Part shown: positions 1 to 12,978 of the stretch, piece after piece
How the letters are laid out: every line of letters begins with the position of its first letter
How positions within the stretch are numbered: position 1 is the first letter of the stretch
From: Incurvaria masculella
Taxonomy: Eukaryota > Arthropoda > Insecta > Lepidoptera > Incurvariidae
Direction of reading: 5' to 3'
DNA length: 64,000 nucleotides
Assembly: GCA_946894095.1 (NCBI GenBank)
Contig: OX335652.1
Location: 5,231,001 to 5,295,000 of the forward strand
Translations under genes and position numbers: made by a program
The notes under the pieces: model-generated
The model's database searches: none
What the model saw: only the letters and a program-made list of their open reading frames with translations
What the model was told of the DNA's origin: nothing

Positions 1-470
1 ATGGGTCCGCGGTCGGCAGAATACTATCTGTCAACCGATAGTGGCTGTGAATAGTCTGCAAACTTCATTGAGCTGTGTCCCGCACTTCTGTTGAGTAAAC
101 ATTCCCATGCGATTGATGGCTTGGACGATTGAATCTAATTTGTCTTATATGTATGTGCGAAAACTGGATTCCAGGCTGCTGACGATAGTTTAAACCATTA
201 TTTTATACTGAATTGGAATATTTCTAAATCTCAATGGACTCACGGACTACCATTGGGCATCAGTTTTCGGTATGGTAAATGTTACCTAATATAACCTTCT
301 CCGATAATGTGTTCCTGACGCTTCTGCACCGGTGCCAGTGAATTGTTTAAGCGCAGTTTTAAAACATACATATACGGTAACGTTTGAGAAGCCCACGCGC
401 GCTCGCACTTTACGGTTAGTGCTAATTACGGTGCATTTGCTTAACAGCCCTCGCTCTTTATCTCCGGCGG

Positions 471-848
471 CTCGTAGCCTAGTGGCGCGGGGACTTGCCT
501 AGCATACCAGAGGTCTGGGTTCAAATCCTCGCCCCGTTCATGCACCACTTCTATTTCCGAGTTGGATACGTTAATTTCGTCATGAATGCGAGATTCATGT
601 ATAACTGTAGATCCCCTTCCCCTACTAAGTGGTAGGGTTTAAGCCCGTCCGGGTTGGTACCATCGAATTGTACGAAAAGATAGTCGAAACGGCAATGAAA
701 TTTTTTCCGTGTTTTCCATCCAGTAGCCGTGATCATAAAGGAAAGGTCCTGGCTTGGCACCTAATTCCTTCAGGAATGTGGTGTATTGGGCTAATATCAT
801 AACGGTAGTTGTGTGGTATTTGCCATCCATGTCAGGTTGCATAAAAAA
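471..848 (+). mobile_element. tRNA-derived SINE, full length
   Basis: The tRNA-like head has an A box (TAGCCTAGTGG, 475-485) and a B box (GGTTCAAATCC, 518-528), the internal RNA polymerase III promoter. A roughly 310-bp tRNA-unrelated body follows, ending in an A-run at 840-848. The same body recurs at 28.7, 48.6 and 54.3 kb. Confidence 0.85.
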
Positions 849-1177
849 AATCTCCGCTGCCCGGTAGATCCGCTGGCACTGTGGCACATCTGCGAGTCAA
901 GATGCTCAACTGTGCTGCAGACTTGTTGCCGTCGCATTTTTATCACGGCAAATATGTGTTCAGAAACGCATTCTCTGCGTTTTGTTCGTCCTTGTCTACG
1001 TATGACGTGCCATAGCAGCACAGTATTCCCTGTACACCTGGCGAGTGGCGTCGGAACGTCGGCCTAGATGACTTAAAATATTACTGTGGTAAGCCAATAT
1101 GGTTGAAACACCCACCGTACTAATTCGTTTAAAAACCACATCATAATGATGATTCGGTTGCTGGCAACTACATTTAT

Positions 1178-1300
1178 CTTATTGTCTGATATTGGCTTAC
1201 CACAGTTATTTTCCTCCGTCGTTGTGGCTGACGTTAAGAAAAATAACTGTGGTAAGCCAATATCATACAATAGTTTAAACACCCACAGAACACTCAAAAA
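1178..1300. mobile_element. Minimal PLE hairpin insertion, 123 bp
   Basis: Two inverted copies of the PLE terminal sequence (ATTGGCTTACCACAGTTATT... and its complement) lie head to head, with no coding sequence between them. The insert is flanked by the direct repeat TACATTTAT at 1,169-1,177 and 1,301-1,309. The right part matches the left end of the PLE at 16.2 kb (GAGTGTTCTGTGGGTGTTT on the minus strand). A further stray CTGTGGTAAGCCAATAT sits at 1,084-1,100. Confidence 0.75.
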
Positions 1301-1309
1301 TACATTTAT

Positions 1310-4300
1310 ATTCCTCGCGACAAATATATTTCATTCATATATTTAGATGACGTGATGTTCCGAAGACGTAGCACTTGGGACATGGGGTGGGTTGAGAAGT
1401 GTAACAGGTTGATGAATAGCTTTTAAGGTTTGAGCGGCGTTTTCGTGTGTGGAGTGATTGAGTTGGATCTGTGAGTCCGCGGTTTTGATATGAAATCCCG
1501 CAAAATTAATGGAATATCAGATTGTTGCATCTGGCGGAATATGCAGACAAGCGTGTGAAAGCATACCAATGCACGTAAGTAATGAATATTTTGTGTCGGT
1601 CGTTTACGTTTACGTTACGTAATACGTAACAATAGATAGATGTAAAAATGTTGATATCAAATTCAAGAGAACCAGTTTGTGGTTATTTTAGGCTTTACAT
1701 TGCAGTAGAAACTGCCTAGACTGGTACCATCGCATTGAGTAAAAGGTGGTCGAGGCGGCATTTCAAATTTCCATCCAGTTGCCGTGCACATATTATGGAA
1801 GTCCTTGCAGGGCACCTGTTAACATGTGGTGTATTAGGTTTACATCGTGTAGGTGTGATATAAAAGACTCCTTAATCTATGATATTAGTTAGTCCGAGAG
1901 AAGTGAATTCGCACATTGGAATTTTCTATTGACCGACGACGTCAATTCTCGCCTCGTCACCCCCATTTATCGATTTGGAAATTGTTCGGTTCAGTAAATA
2001 AATGACTATGTAGATGCGGCAGACCAAACAACGGCAAAAACCAGCGAACATCGGCAGATTTCGGCGAACACTGACGAACATCTATATATCCGAAAGCAAG
2101 AGTTGTATTTCCGATAACGGTGACGGCCTCGAATTACTATCGAACCTACATTTCGGAGGTCATTCTAAATTTTCTTCTTTTGGTTTTTTTGGACCGTTCC
2201 CATTAATGTATTCCTGTTTAATGCCGGAATAAACCACAGTTGGACTAGCCTGGTATTCAGTTGCATACAGCTGTTTGATTTGAGTATTGCGTACTGGTCC
2301 CGCTGTCCGTACTTTTTGCTACGCCCCCGCCGTTATGCGCATGTGTTAGCAAGTTTGCGAGCGTTGTTTTATCGTCCCCGCTGCGGGCGCAATTTGTTGT
2401 TTTTGTTGTCAGAAATTCGTTTTTTTTGTTCACCATTTGGGTATGAATAAGTATACCCCAGTTAATAATCGAGGGTCGGAAGTACGCTTGGTTACGAAAA
2501 ATGTATGTACATACTATCTCACGATGTTCCGTTCATATATGTTAACGATATTGTGTGAATTTCCGGTAATGTGCACATTACCTAGCTAATCCGCAGACTA
2601 CTTGAAACTACCAATTAAAGTAACTTAGTTATTTTGCACATTATGAAGTTAATGTGCAAGTTAACTGAAATATATAAGTTAAAATTCACAAACTAACCTA
2701 ACGTAACCTAATCTAACCAAACATAACCTAACCTTACCAAACGCACTGATTGGATTTGTGTTATCTTTTCTTAAGCTTACACGAGTACGTTACGATTCAA
2801 CATCAACGGATTCAAATCTTCGTTCTTTAATAGCCTTATCCTCGTTAATGTGCACATTAACTAGTGAAAATGCAATTGGCGGATACATTTTTTTTTCAAA
2901 TCCCTCAATATGGGCATCAAATGAAAGGGCTTGACTAATAGAATACAGTTTACCATTAAGTAATTCAAAATCTAAGTTTGCCGTCACAACAAAGGGTAAT
3001 TTTTTTTAAAAAACTGTAAATTTTTAAAACATTCCTAATCCGAAATGGCGTTCGAAACAAAATGGCGGGTCACGGTTAGCTTGTAGATCGAGGAGATTTG
3101 CATCCTTATTATGTATCTTTATAATAAAACATGTTTTAACTAAAATGGTCCCGCGGGCTTGGAGCACTACTATACTACCGCGAATAGATTCTTCCCTGTG
3201 CTAAACTTTGATTATGGTTAATTGTATTTTCTAGCTACTATGTAGAACTTTTTTTGTACGGGTGAATAATCCTAAATCATTTGAATAAAATTGTGAACAA
3301 GATTGTGTCAAGGCGTCCAGAAAAAAAAATGCTAATGAAAGATGTTCCGATTTACCGCCTCTCTTGCCATAACACGCTATTTGTATTCACTTCAATTATT
3401 TTTAAATGTTTCTTAAACACCTTAAATCCGTCTTTACGAAAATAAATTAGGTCGATGTTTTTTTTGTTTTTATTGTTTCATGTTTCCAAAGAAATTCGAA
3501 CTGAGGTGTATTTTCCAGATAATTAAAAATAATTAACAACTCGGACTAAATTTAAATTTAAGCAGACTAACTTAATATATATATTCATATATATATTATA
3601 TATATATTAATATTAATATATATATAAAAAAGATTTCATCAATCATTAATTAACAAAATGGGTTTTGAAACGGCTGGCTCATAATGCTGTATTTTAATAT
3701 TTATTTTCTTTCATTACAGGTAAGTTTCGAAAGTCTACTCTCAAATCTTCGATGATTTCCTCTGGAAGTTTGGTATGTATCATATTCAAACATGTTGCTG
3801 TGTAAAGCTGTGTATCTTTAAAATTGAAGTAATAAAGTATTTAAACCAGAAGCCAATTGATTTCAACAGATTAAACCTTATAGGTGGAAATCAAAAGATT
3901 TTTTTCTTATTTATTACGCTATTGGCCCAAAAAGGAGTATTTTGTTTTCAGGGTAATGTATGGATGTATGTATGCTTGTTAGTTTCTTTTTCCCATCATA
4001 AATCCTATACGGCTGATCAGATTCATATGTTTCTAGTATAGTTAGAATCCTCACGTGCCTACAAGTGCCTGTAGTTACCGAGCATGCCATATTATTCCTG
4101 GGTCACTACATAAACTTTGTGATGCTAGAAATTGTGATGTTGATGATTTTTAAATTCCAGTATTTATTTTATATGTACGTTTGAGTGGTTGTTGAGTATT
4201 TTTTCTTAGTATAAAATAATGTTTATAATATACGTGATTTGATTTAAAAATATATGTTGTGTGCTGAAATTCAATATTATACCACTGTAATGTAATGGTC

Positions 4301-4600
4301 ACCTCGGCGGTAATGTAGCGACCATCAACGTGTAGATCTCTTTGTTCGTAACCTCATTATGTGTCGATAATTTCTAAAAATCGGAAATGTAATTGCTCTG
4401 CACAGTTTTCAGATTTGAAGCCAATTAACATTTAACCACTAGAACTAAAATAATTTTTAATCATACAAATCTGTACTGATTTATAACTGTATATAATAAT
4501 CCTCGTCTTCAAATTATTGAAATATTAAAGTACAACCTGTTGCCCGCCAACGTTGATGTGTAGAGTGGAATTAAATCCTTCCGGTTGGTTGATTACGGCG
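1310..4600. other. Intergenic, no gene seen
   Basis: AT-rich. It holds a SINE trace (1,715-1,860), the degenerate CCTAA stretch and the TA microsatellite. Open frames here are short and repeat-like. Confidence 0.6.
3573..3630. repeat. AT-dinucleotide palindromic microsatellite
   Basis: Nearly pure TA repeats with short TTAATATTAA breaks. A similar TA/TAA tract is at 13,739-13,795, another at 32,915-32,950. Confidence 0.7.
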
Positions 4601-4706
4601 AGTGTTTACCGGGGCTCAAAGTGTTCAATTTGGCGACCGGCGCGCGGGCCAATTTATTACTTGCGTCCATCCGCGCGGGTGCCTCGCGTGGTCGGCGCGG
4701 TGGTGG

Positions 4707-4764
4707 AATGGTCGTTTAGTGGAGTCCACGAACGACCATTTCTACAGTCCACGGCGGACTGTAG
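4707..4764. repeat. Two consecutive GC-rich hairpins
   Basis: AATGGTCGTT (4,707) pairs with AACGACCATT (4,731), with an inner GTGGAGTCCAC palindrome. CTACAGTCC (4,742) pairs with GGACTGTAG (4,756). They lie in a GC-rich island at 4,600-4,790. Confidence 0.6.
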
Positions 4765-5148
4765 CTGGTCAACTCAATGCACCGGGAGTCGCCATGATAA
4801 TTTAACTCGCTGGGTAAAAAGGCAAGTTAGTGATTAAATATGACGTTTAGTTGCATTTCGTACTATGCTAAAACCGATCTAGTTCAGTTAATTTGGCTTA
4901 ATAACACGCCCTTTGACAATTAGCATGACACGAATTGCAAGTAAACTTCAGATTAAATCTGACGTTCACTCGGGAGATAGTTTACCATGGTAACTCCCTG
5001 GTATACAGTCCCTTCACAGTTTTGTGTGCAGTTGATTAATATTATCAATCAATCAATAGAAACCCGTGGCTGAGTTTGTGTTACAGGTAGTCGGAGTTTC
5101 TCTCGACTTATCCAAAATTAAAGATATGTACGTGGCCTGTATTTGATG

Positions 5149-5396
5149 AAAAAAACCGGCCAAGTGTAAGTCGGACTTGCACACGAAGGGTTCTGTACAA
5201 GATTCAACACAAAAAAATATTTTTGCATGGCAAACAATAAAAATTAATGGGAATCCTTTAATTTTTATAATTTTTTAATTTTACCGATTTGTTGATATAG
5301 GGGCAAAATAAATACTCACTCTGTGAAAATTTCAGCTGCCTACCTATTAATGAGATACAGCCCTGTGAAAGACGGACGGACGGACGGACGGACGGA
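5149..5396 (+). repeat. ACGG-type dispersed repeat, truncated
   Basis: Head AAAACCGGCCAAGTG, then TCTGTGAAAATTTCAGC and GACGGACGG units. The 3' hairpin end is missing. This family recurs at least ten times in the window. Confidence 0.75.
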
Positions 5397-5399
5397 GCT

Positions 5400-7040
5400 A
5401 TTTTTTTGTTTTGTAATAGTGTTTTGGGGAAATTCCATAGTGACAGTGAACTCTTTTTTTATTTTTTTTAAATATAATTGTATTAACAATTACTCGTACA
5501 CAACAAAATAGAATTGACAAATAATACCTGTAACTTGTTACATATGTAACTATCTATAATAGTACGTGGGTAAACCGTATTTCAGCTACCCTCCGCTAAC
5601 GCTCGCTTTTATTGGCACGTTTCAGTTGCGCAAATTGAAAACGGCGCAACGAAATTAAATCAAATGGCGCCGCCATTGTTCCGGCGGCGAAGCGTGTGCG
5701 CTGTCCGTCGCCATATCACATTTTAGTGGACAGGTGACTGACACGAACTGATTTAATGGAATTTGCGGGTGACGTGTGAAACGTCAATGGCAAATTTATC
5801 CAGAAAAAAAGTAAAGATTCATTTAAATTATTAACATTATGTCTAAAAAGTCGATTATGCACCAATCGCAGAATGTCCTGCTATGACACGAAGCGACTGA
5901 ACGAAAGGACTCAAAATAAAAATCAACGTGAACTTATGCTTAAACACATGACGTTTTATGCACAGTATGGAAGGGCGCTGAGAGAGAGAGAAAGGATCAC
6001 TAAACGTGACGTGTTTGAACATTGATGAAGCTTGGGTTTCACCAAGTGCTGATTTATTTTAATTGATATTTAAACATGGAGGTTCTTCACCTCCATGTAT
6101 TTAAAGGGCTATTTTTACTTTTACTTTTATACTATTTACTTTTATTACTAAAGTGCTGATTATCTTGTACGGGTATCGATTAGAAGATTGTAAAGAAAGG
6201 CGCTTTAATGCACGGATTAAGCTATTCAGCACTCGGTGGAATAGACCCTAAGTCAGATATCTCTTGCTGCAATCGGGGCTAAGACTTAGAAATACACTGC
6301 ACTGACACAGCTTTATTGCTACTATTACTTTACACGTAACAAAAATGTATTTGGGATAGTTTCGGTAAGAACATTTTTTTCACGTTGACATTTATTTTTA
6401 ACCGACTTTAAAAAAAAGGAGGAGGTTCTCAATTCGTCGGAATCTTTTTAATTTTTTATAAGCTGAAAACGGCTATTTGTTTCTGTTGTAACAGTCATCA
6501 AATATTGACTGCTACCTAACGCTTCCAGCCGATGTTATCGTCTGCTTTCGGTTTTTTCTCTTTTGTGAGTTATTTTCTATAAATATAAATAACATGACAA
6601 TACATTTTATTCCATGATTTTTCCTTTGTTACCATGATTATTATTTTAAGAACTAAGGGATGCATTCATTAAGGATACAGAATAATAGACATTGAAAAAT
6701 AAGTTACACTTTAACCACACATTTTTCTTATTTTGTATTTGACCAATTCTTCAATTAACTTTACTTCTCTTTTTAACAATATTGTAGAGGTAAAGTTATA
6801 ACAGGATCCGTTTAGCAGAGGATTTTATCCGAAAATCTGTGAAAACTTTCCGAATACCTAGAGTTCACAAATATAATGAAAGCAAAATAACTACAAACGT
6901 TATTTTCCGACTCGGGAGACTGAAAAGTAGTCATCAAAGGAAAAACGACGATCAAAATATTCTTCATTCGCTCGATAGCCGCAGCCAGACAGGCACGAAC
7001 CCAGTTGCACGAACACACCCCGACTCCGGCGCGCAGCGGA
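5400..7040. other. Intergenic, no gene seen
   Basis: A GC-rich patch at 5,590-5,740 (GGCGCCGCC and CGGCGGCG) inside AT-rich sequence, and a CGACTTC-type repeat at 6,395. Nothing coding that I can support. Confidence 0.5.
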
Positions 7041-7049
7041 GGTGAGGTG

Positions 7050-7640
7050 GTGACATCTATGTCCTGAGTGCGGCGGCGCTGATTTACTGGTCCGCCGCAC
7101 CGCGTCGCTGCTGGCGCTGCAAGCGAATGAACGAGACACATCTCACTGAGCCACTGCGGTGACATACATGTTATGTTTCACTGGCTTGAGGTGGAATACA
7201 TATAAACTATTTACACAGAAGAAGTAAGCCACTCGGTTTACGGTTAATATCGCACTTGCAAATCTTTGTGTTACTCACATTCCTTTGAGTGTGTCTATGT
7301 CCTGAGCGCTGGTGGTGCTGGTGCTGCAAGCGAACGAACGAGACAAATCTCACTTGAGTCACTGCGGTGACATGCGTGATACGGTTCACTGTGCTGTCGT
7401 GACATACATATAAATGATTAAAAAACCACTCTGTTTACGGTTAATATCGCACTTTTAAATCATTTTATTGCTCAAATTTATTTGTAGTGAGGTAGTGACA
7501 TCTATGTCCTAAGTGTGGTGGCGCTGGCGGTGCTGGCGATGCAATCGAACGAACGAGACACATCTCACTTGAGTCACTGCTGTGACTTACGTGATATGTT
7601 TCACTGGCTTGTCGTGAAATTGATAATTTACGGATACTAC
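7050..7640. repeat. Degenerate tandem repeat, ~205-240-bp unit, about 2.6 copies
   Basis: TCTATGTCCT(G/A)AG recurs at 7,057, 7,294 and 7,501. Each is followed by a GCTG-rich stretch, AACGA(A)CGAGACA, TCTCACT...GTCACTGC, a TGACAT element and CGGTTTACGGTTAATATCGCA. Noncoding. Confidence 0.75.
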
Positions 7641-8918
7641 TGTACCACTTGCTCAAATGGCTTGATTACAATTTCATAAGCTGCCCTTACCGAACGTTAC
7701 AATGAAAGGCTTTAAATAGTTTACTTACAGCGGTGATGACAGTATCTTTGTTCAAAACCTTCCTTTCCAAGTCTGGTTGTAGCCAGAAGAGCTACACCAA
7801 GAATAATAAAATAGGAACTTATATCCCACACTAATATAATGATCGCGTTATAAATTGTACCTCTACTTTGTTTTTGTATTGGCCCACTCAAAATGTTTTA
7901 TGCTAAGCGCGGCATATATCATACGCCAGGCCCTCACATAAGAGATTCCTGGTGATGCCCACGGTCTTTCGAATTTACAAGGGGCTGCGAAAACCATGCC
8001 AGCCAGCCAGGTGTTTTTTTACTTTTGGACTTTGACAGAAATACCTCGGCAGGGATTGCATTCCATTATTTACCTTACCTGTGGGATGTCATAATGCGCA
8101 ATGAATTTTTATATATTGAATGTTTTCGTATTAAGAGCGCTGCCATCCAGAAATATGATAACTATATCTAAAAAGGACGGAGCGTAAAAACCGCAATTAG
8201 AGATCAGAGTCGAAGAGGTTCCATTAAATGATCTAGTGATAAAGATCTACCGATCCAGTACGTAAAACCGTTTCTCTCCGGCCTAGAGTGCTGATGTCGG
8301 CCTGCGGTCCAGTCCGCGGTAATTAAATCCCAACTTCCCGCCAGGCGGCGGGAAATTGCGCTCCAAACCCATTGTCCCCGAGGTGGGGGATAAGGTGTGG
8401 TAAAATCCACATAATATGTGGTTGTGTCAATGTGTGCTGTGAAGATAAAACTATGCTGTTATCCTAATGCCACATCTCGCCCGGTTTTTGTGTTGACGGA
8501 AGATTATGTCTTATTCATCCTAGGTATGTTGTATTGGGATAGGGACTTAGTTTAGGCAAAAACATGGAATAACAAATTTTGTTTGTAACATTATTCTTAA
8601 CAAAAATAAGTAAGTTTACCACCAAGGTGGCGAGAACAAAGGAAGGCACTACATTCCATACAAAAAATGGCATTATCTTTAGTCATGTTTTATGATGAGA
8701 GTTAAGCCCAAAATCTTTAGAAATATTCAATCTTTGCAGTCAATGACCGCAACGCAGGTAAAGCGTTAATTGCACGTTCAATTCTGCATAACATCATATT
8801 ACTGAAAGAACCGCCGCCGTACTTGCTTAGTTCGAAAAAGTAAATTTACTTTAGGAAAAACTATTTAAAAATCTTTCAATACCTTGTGCTATGTAATATG
8901 TCTGTAAGCATTCTAGAA
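7640..8918. other. Intergenic, no gene seen
   Basis: A Helitron-body trace (GGGGCTGCGAAAACCATGCC at about 7,980) and an unassigned GC-rich stretch at 8,260-8,400. Confidence 0.5.
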
Positions 8919-9240
8919 AAAAACCGGCCAAGTGCGAGACGGACTCGCACACGAAGGGTTCCGTACGATTTTACAGAACTTGACGTTTCTTGTTAGGTGG
9001 TCTCCATTATTTTTATTATTTTTTAACCGACTTCGAAAAAAAGGAGGAGGTTCTCAATTCGTCGGAATCTTTTTTTTTTTTTTCTCTTTTTTTTTTTTAT
9101 GTATGTTCACCGATTACTCGAAGACCCCTGAACCGATTTGAAAAATTCTTTTTTTGTTCGAAAGGGTATACTTTCTAGTTGGTCCCATTTTTTTTTATCA
9201 AAATCGGTTCAGTAGTTTGGTACTTAAATACAACAAACAT
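8919..9240 (+). repeat. ACGG-repeat head joined to a CGACTTC-type repeat
   Basis: The 5' head of the ACGG family is at 8,919-8,975. From 9,024 it is followed by another dispersed lepidopteran repeat (AACCGACTTCGAAAAAAAGG...CTCAATTCGTCGGAATC), with T-runs. Other copies of the second repeat are at 6,395-6,460 and 30,477-30,530. Confidence 0.7.
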
Positions 9241-9756
9241 CGAATTTCTTAAGCCCGCGAACCCAGAAATGTTATTTTTGAGTTACAGTAGCTTTCTTTA
9301 AGGGTGAGATTGCTCAGTATGAGAGGTTTTTTTTTTAATTCAACTGTTGGGGGTATTGAAGGGGGTAAAAGAGGGCAAATTGTACACATTTCTATCTCTA
9401 GAGCCGCTGAACCAAGAAATGTCAGAGTAGGTTTTGTTTGAGATGGAAATGTTTACGAAGAGAATATTTTTGAAAATTATACTTTTAGGGGGGTAAAATA
9501 GGTCAAAATGGCGAAAACCACTCATGTTGAGATCTCCGAAACCAATTATTCTAGAAACTTATTATTTTCAGTGACTTCTTTTTACGACGAAAAGGCTCGC
9601 TTGTGATTTTACAAAATTCAACTGTTAAGGGGATACACGAGACCGATATGTACACATTTTCATACAACACTTACGCAAGAAACAGACTCTCCGGAACAAT
9701 GGAAGGATGAGAAATTCAGAAGCTCAGCGGTTCTGGACATTAGTTGTTTTGCCTTG

Positions 9757-9865
9757 TTAGGGTTCCGTACCCAAAGGGTACCAACGGATACTATATTACT
9801 AAGCTTCCGCAGTCCGTCCGTCCGTCCGTCTGTCACAGCGCTCTATCTCATGAACCGTGAACTCA
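9757..9865 (-). repeat. ACGG-type repeat, 3' end
   Basis: TTAGGGTTCCGTACCCAAAGGGTA (family 3' hairpin, minus orientation), followed by CCGTCCGTCCGTC units and TATCTCATGAACCGTG. Confidence 0.7.
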
Positions 9866-10087
9866 TGAATCCAGATAGGTACCGGTCTACCTTTCGTCAG
9901 AAATGAGATTTCTCAATGGTTTCATATCTCATAATGCTCGTTCATTGTAGGGTTTAGTAACAGTTCAGAGGGTTCGCATGAGATAGTGAGGTGCGCATGA
10001 TCTTCTTTCCACTTTGTATGTGAAGTTGAGCAGGATGGCTCGCCCACCTTGAGTCAAAAAGTTACGCCACCACTAAAAAGCAAAAAA

Positions 10088-11204
10088 TAAAATATTTTTA
10101 AATAAAAAAAGGACCGCCTTCAAAAAAACCGGAACTAAAAAGCAAAAAATAATTGGTTACTTTTAATTAACGTACGACAAGCTATTTTAATACTAACTAA
10201 TTATGTACAATTTCTTAATTTTTAATCATCTTTTGAAGTCGGTGCCTTGGGTAGACATTCTATAATGGCTGTAAGTAGTTAGATTAATATTACCTATGGC
10301 TAAGAAAGAAATATAAGTAGGTAGCTACTTACATTAACCTACTTAAAGAAAAAAACACAAAATCAAAAATTAAATAAGCAAACAGGTCGGAAAAACGTAT
10401 GTAAGTAGGTATTTAGGCAAGTACTTTGTAATTTAAATATTCCTTATAACTTAAACTAAATACCTAACACAGTAAAAACTAAATATTTACAAGAAAACCC
10501 TACAAACTAAACAAACAAACCAATATAAAAACAACGACCACTAATATGGTAAAATTTAGGTAGGTGTAGCTTGTACTTTTATTTCTACCTAAATACCTAC
10601 AAACATAAAACAAAAAAAATACAAATATAAAAAAGAACAGAAAACTATTGGTAGCCACTTTGAGGTGTCTGCTCTCAACTACGTGTGAAAACGAGTGTGC
10701 GGTTAGTAGGTACATATCTCCCCAATTTCGGCAGAAATCGTTTCGTTCAGACAACCATGTCGTAGGAAGCACCAATCCACAGAGCAGCGAATTAACGTAC
10801 CTACTCCTTCACCAGTGCGCGCCTTTATAAAGCCGAAAGTACTAATAATCGTTAAAACCCAATTTCAGTACGCTGCGCTGCTGTATCGATATCAGCTTGC
10901 ACGTAAACCAACGCTCATCTCCAGGTAGAATGCTCTGTGGACCAATCATTGCTGACTCAGGTTGTTTACGCTCTCGTAGACTCGGGTGTGTTCGGCTGAA
11001 ATTGTGTCTGTTCGGTCAACGGCGTGCGGAGTGAACTCTACCCAAGGCACCGACTTCAAAAGATGATTAAAAATTAAGAAATTGTACATAATTAGTTAGT
11101 ATTAAAATAGCTTGTCGTACATTAATTAAAAGTAACCAATTATTTTTTGCTTTTTAGTTCCGGTTTTTTTGAAGGCGGTCCTTTTTTTATTTAAAAATAT
11201 TTTA
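10088..11204. mobile_element. Element with 168-bp terminal inverted repeats
   Basis: Left arm 10,088-10,255 and right arm 11,037-11,204 are complementary over 168 bp, with a single difference noted (ACGTACG against ATGTACG). They enclose 781 bp with no coding potential. No clear target duplication. Either a DNA transposon with long TIRs or a fold-back duplication. The near-identity of the arms implies youth or gene conversion. Confidence 0.8.
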
Positions 11205-11211
11205 CTATTAG

Positions 11212-11309
11212 TCGTTATAGCAGCAATAGAAATACATACTCTGTGAAAATTTCAGCGGTCTACCTATTACACGGTTCATGACATACAGCTCTGTGACAGA
11301 CGGACGGAC
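11212..11309 (+). repeat. ACGG-type repeat, middle fragment
   Basis: TCTGTGAAAATTTCAGC, CTACCTATTAC and GACGGACGGAC match the family body. It abuts the right arm of the 168-bp inverted repeat. Confidence 0.65.
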
Positions 11310-12850
11310 AATACATATTGTCATTTACTTCAAAAGTCCCCAAGAATTTAGCGGGTTGCATTATACACCACTGTTCACTGACAAAATGTTAAGGGGTTCA
11401 GCTGATTAGTTCTTTCAGCAATTAATTGACTTACCATTTTCCTCTAGACTCCGTGACTCCCAATGTTAAGTCAATCAACTGGTCACGCCACGGAGATCGT
11501 CGATCTCCGTGGGTCACGCAGTCATTTAATATACTCTGTCTCCATTAATTAGTCAGACCTTAATCCCTTTCTCTTTGATGGCTAATATCAATTAGTTTAT
11601 AAACAAATTGTGGATAAATCCAGGCATACTTGAACTAACATTACGCCGACAAAACTATATAAACAATGAAGAAACGACCCAAATCCCACCATTTCACTTC
11701 GACTCCTTAAAACCCAGCTGAGGTTAGTGTGCTAAAATGGTGGCGCATCCGCTGTGACGAAGTATGTTATCTCTTCTAACCCCGCGTGATTTCAATACCT
11801 AAACTGAGTTTGTCGTTTATTCTGATGACCATTGTACATACGTGTCTTGTAATCTGTACAAGCTGTCCCTATCTGAAGGACTCGATCAGATTGGGCTCGC
11901 AGCCGGAACTACGGGTCCGGCTGTTTGAACCAGAGGACCGCGGGAGTTGGGGTTTAGCCCGTCGTCGGCTTTGGCCTTCAGTCCCCAACATTTGAGGTTG
12001 GACTCGCGGGGGCACGCAGCTGCAGGAGCAGACAGGAACCGGTTAGCTCCGGTACCTGTCTGGAGAACAGGGAATGGATTCCTTCACGTGGTACTCTCTA
12101 GTAAGGGCACCAGTGCAATATGCGGAAGTGGCAAGACCTAGCGAAGTCCTGCGGGGCTATGATTCCCGCCTAGACGTTTTCGGGCGTCCAGCTAGATTAG
12201 CGTCTCCCTGCGCATAACCTGACGGTTGGTCACTGGAAGCGCTATATAATAAACAGCCAAAGGAAAGTCCTATTAGCCTGCACAGGCATATTCTGTACAT
12301 GCCGGCGAATTACCAGTTTTAGTTGGGAGGAATGCTATTCTTGCAATCCAAAAGGCATTGAATACGTTATTATATATATAAATTCTGTAATAACAACTGG
12401 ATCCCTCATATTCATACATTAGAACCCGTAACTTAAAATCAATATGTTTATGTAAATATCCCAGAGCACTTCGGCATCGTAAAGTTTTGCCCAAGGTATT
12501 ATAGTCCCTGCGAGTTTTATACAAGTTGGCCGAAGCGAGACGGGCGCGGCGACTTGGGACTGTCTTTGTTACAGCAACAAGTAAGCTAGATAACAATGTT
12601 TGTTCGGACGGAAATTTCATGTCTGCCGCGTTGTTGGAGGGCGGGTTGAAATTTATGTCACTCTTCCACATGTGGGCAACTGAGGACGACATACCCGCAA
12701 TTTGCCTTTTGTAGTAAGTATGGTTCTTTAAGAGGATAATGAGATGATGAAGGTTCATATGATCATAATGGCTCGTGCCTGTGCATATTGAGAATTATTT
12801 TTCTGCAATTTTGCACATTAAATCAATCAAACTGAGAGCTACGTTTGGTT

Positions 12851-12978
12851 TTTAGGGTTCCGTACCCAAAGGGTGCCAGCGGTGCAGAACAAGAGTAGTG
12901 TGGCAATAATTACATGATTATTACGATGATACGGAACCCTTCGTTTGCTACGCCGACTCGCACTTGGCCGGTTTTTTT
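12851..12978 (-). repeat. ACGG-type repeat, internally deleted
   Basis: Both ends are present (TTAGGGTTCCGTACCCAAAGG and CACTTGGCCGGTTTTTTT) but the middle, with the microsatellite, is gone. Confidence 0.7.

Noticed and set aside
475..528. A functional tRNA gene
   Set aside because: A and B boxes are present, but the cloverleaf is poor and a long SINE body follows. Same structure at 28.7 and 54.3 kb.
6812..7165. 117-codon minus-strand open frame
   Set aside because: It overlaps the first unit of the 7.0-kb tandem repeat, and its Arg/Ser-rich content follows from GC-rich repeat sequence.
12273..12758. 161-codon minus-strand open frame
   Set aside because: No domain, no signal peptide or recognisable motif, and overlapping open frames on the other strand. 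Likely chance in mixed repeat sequence.
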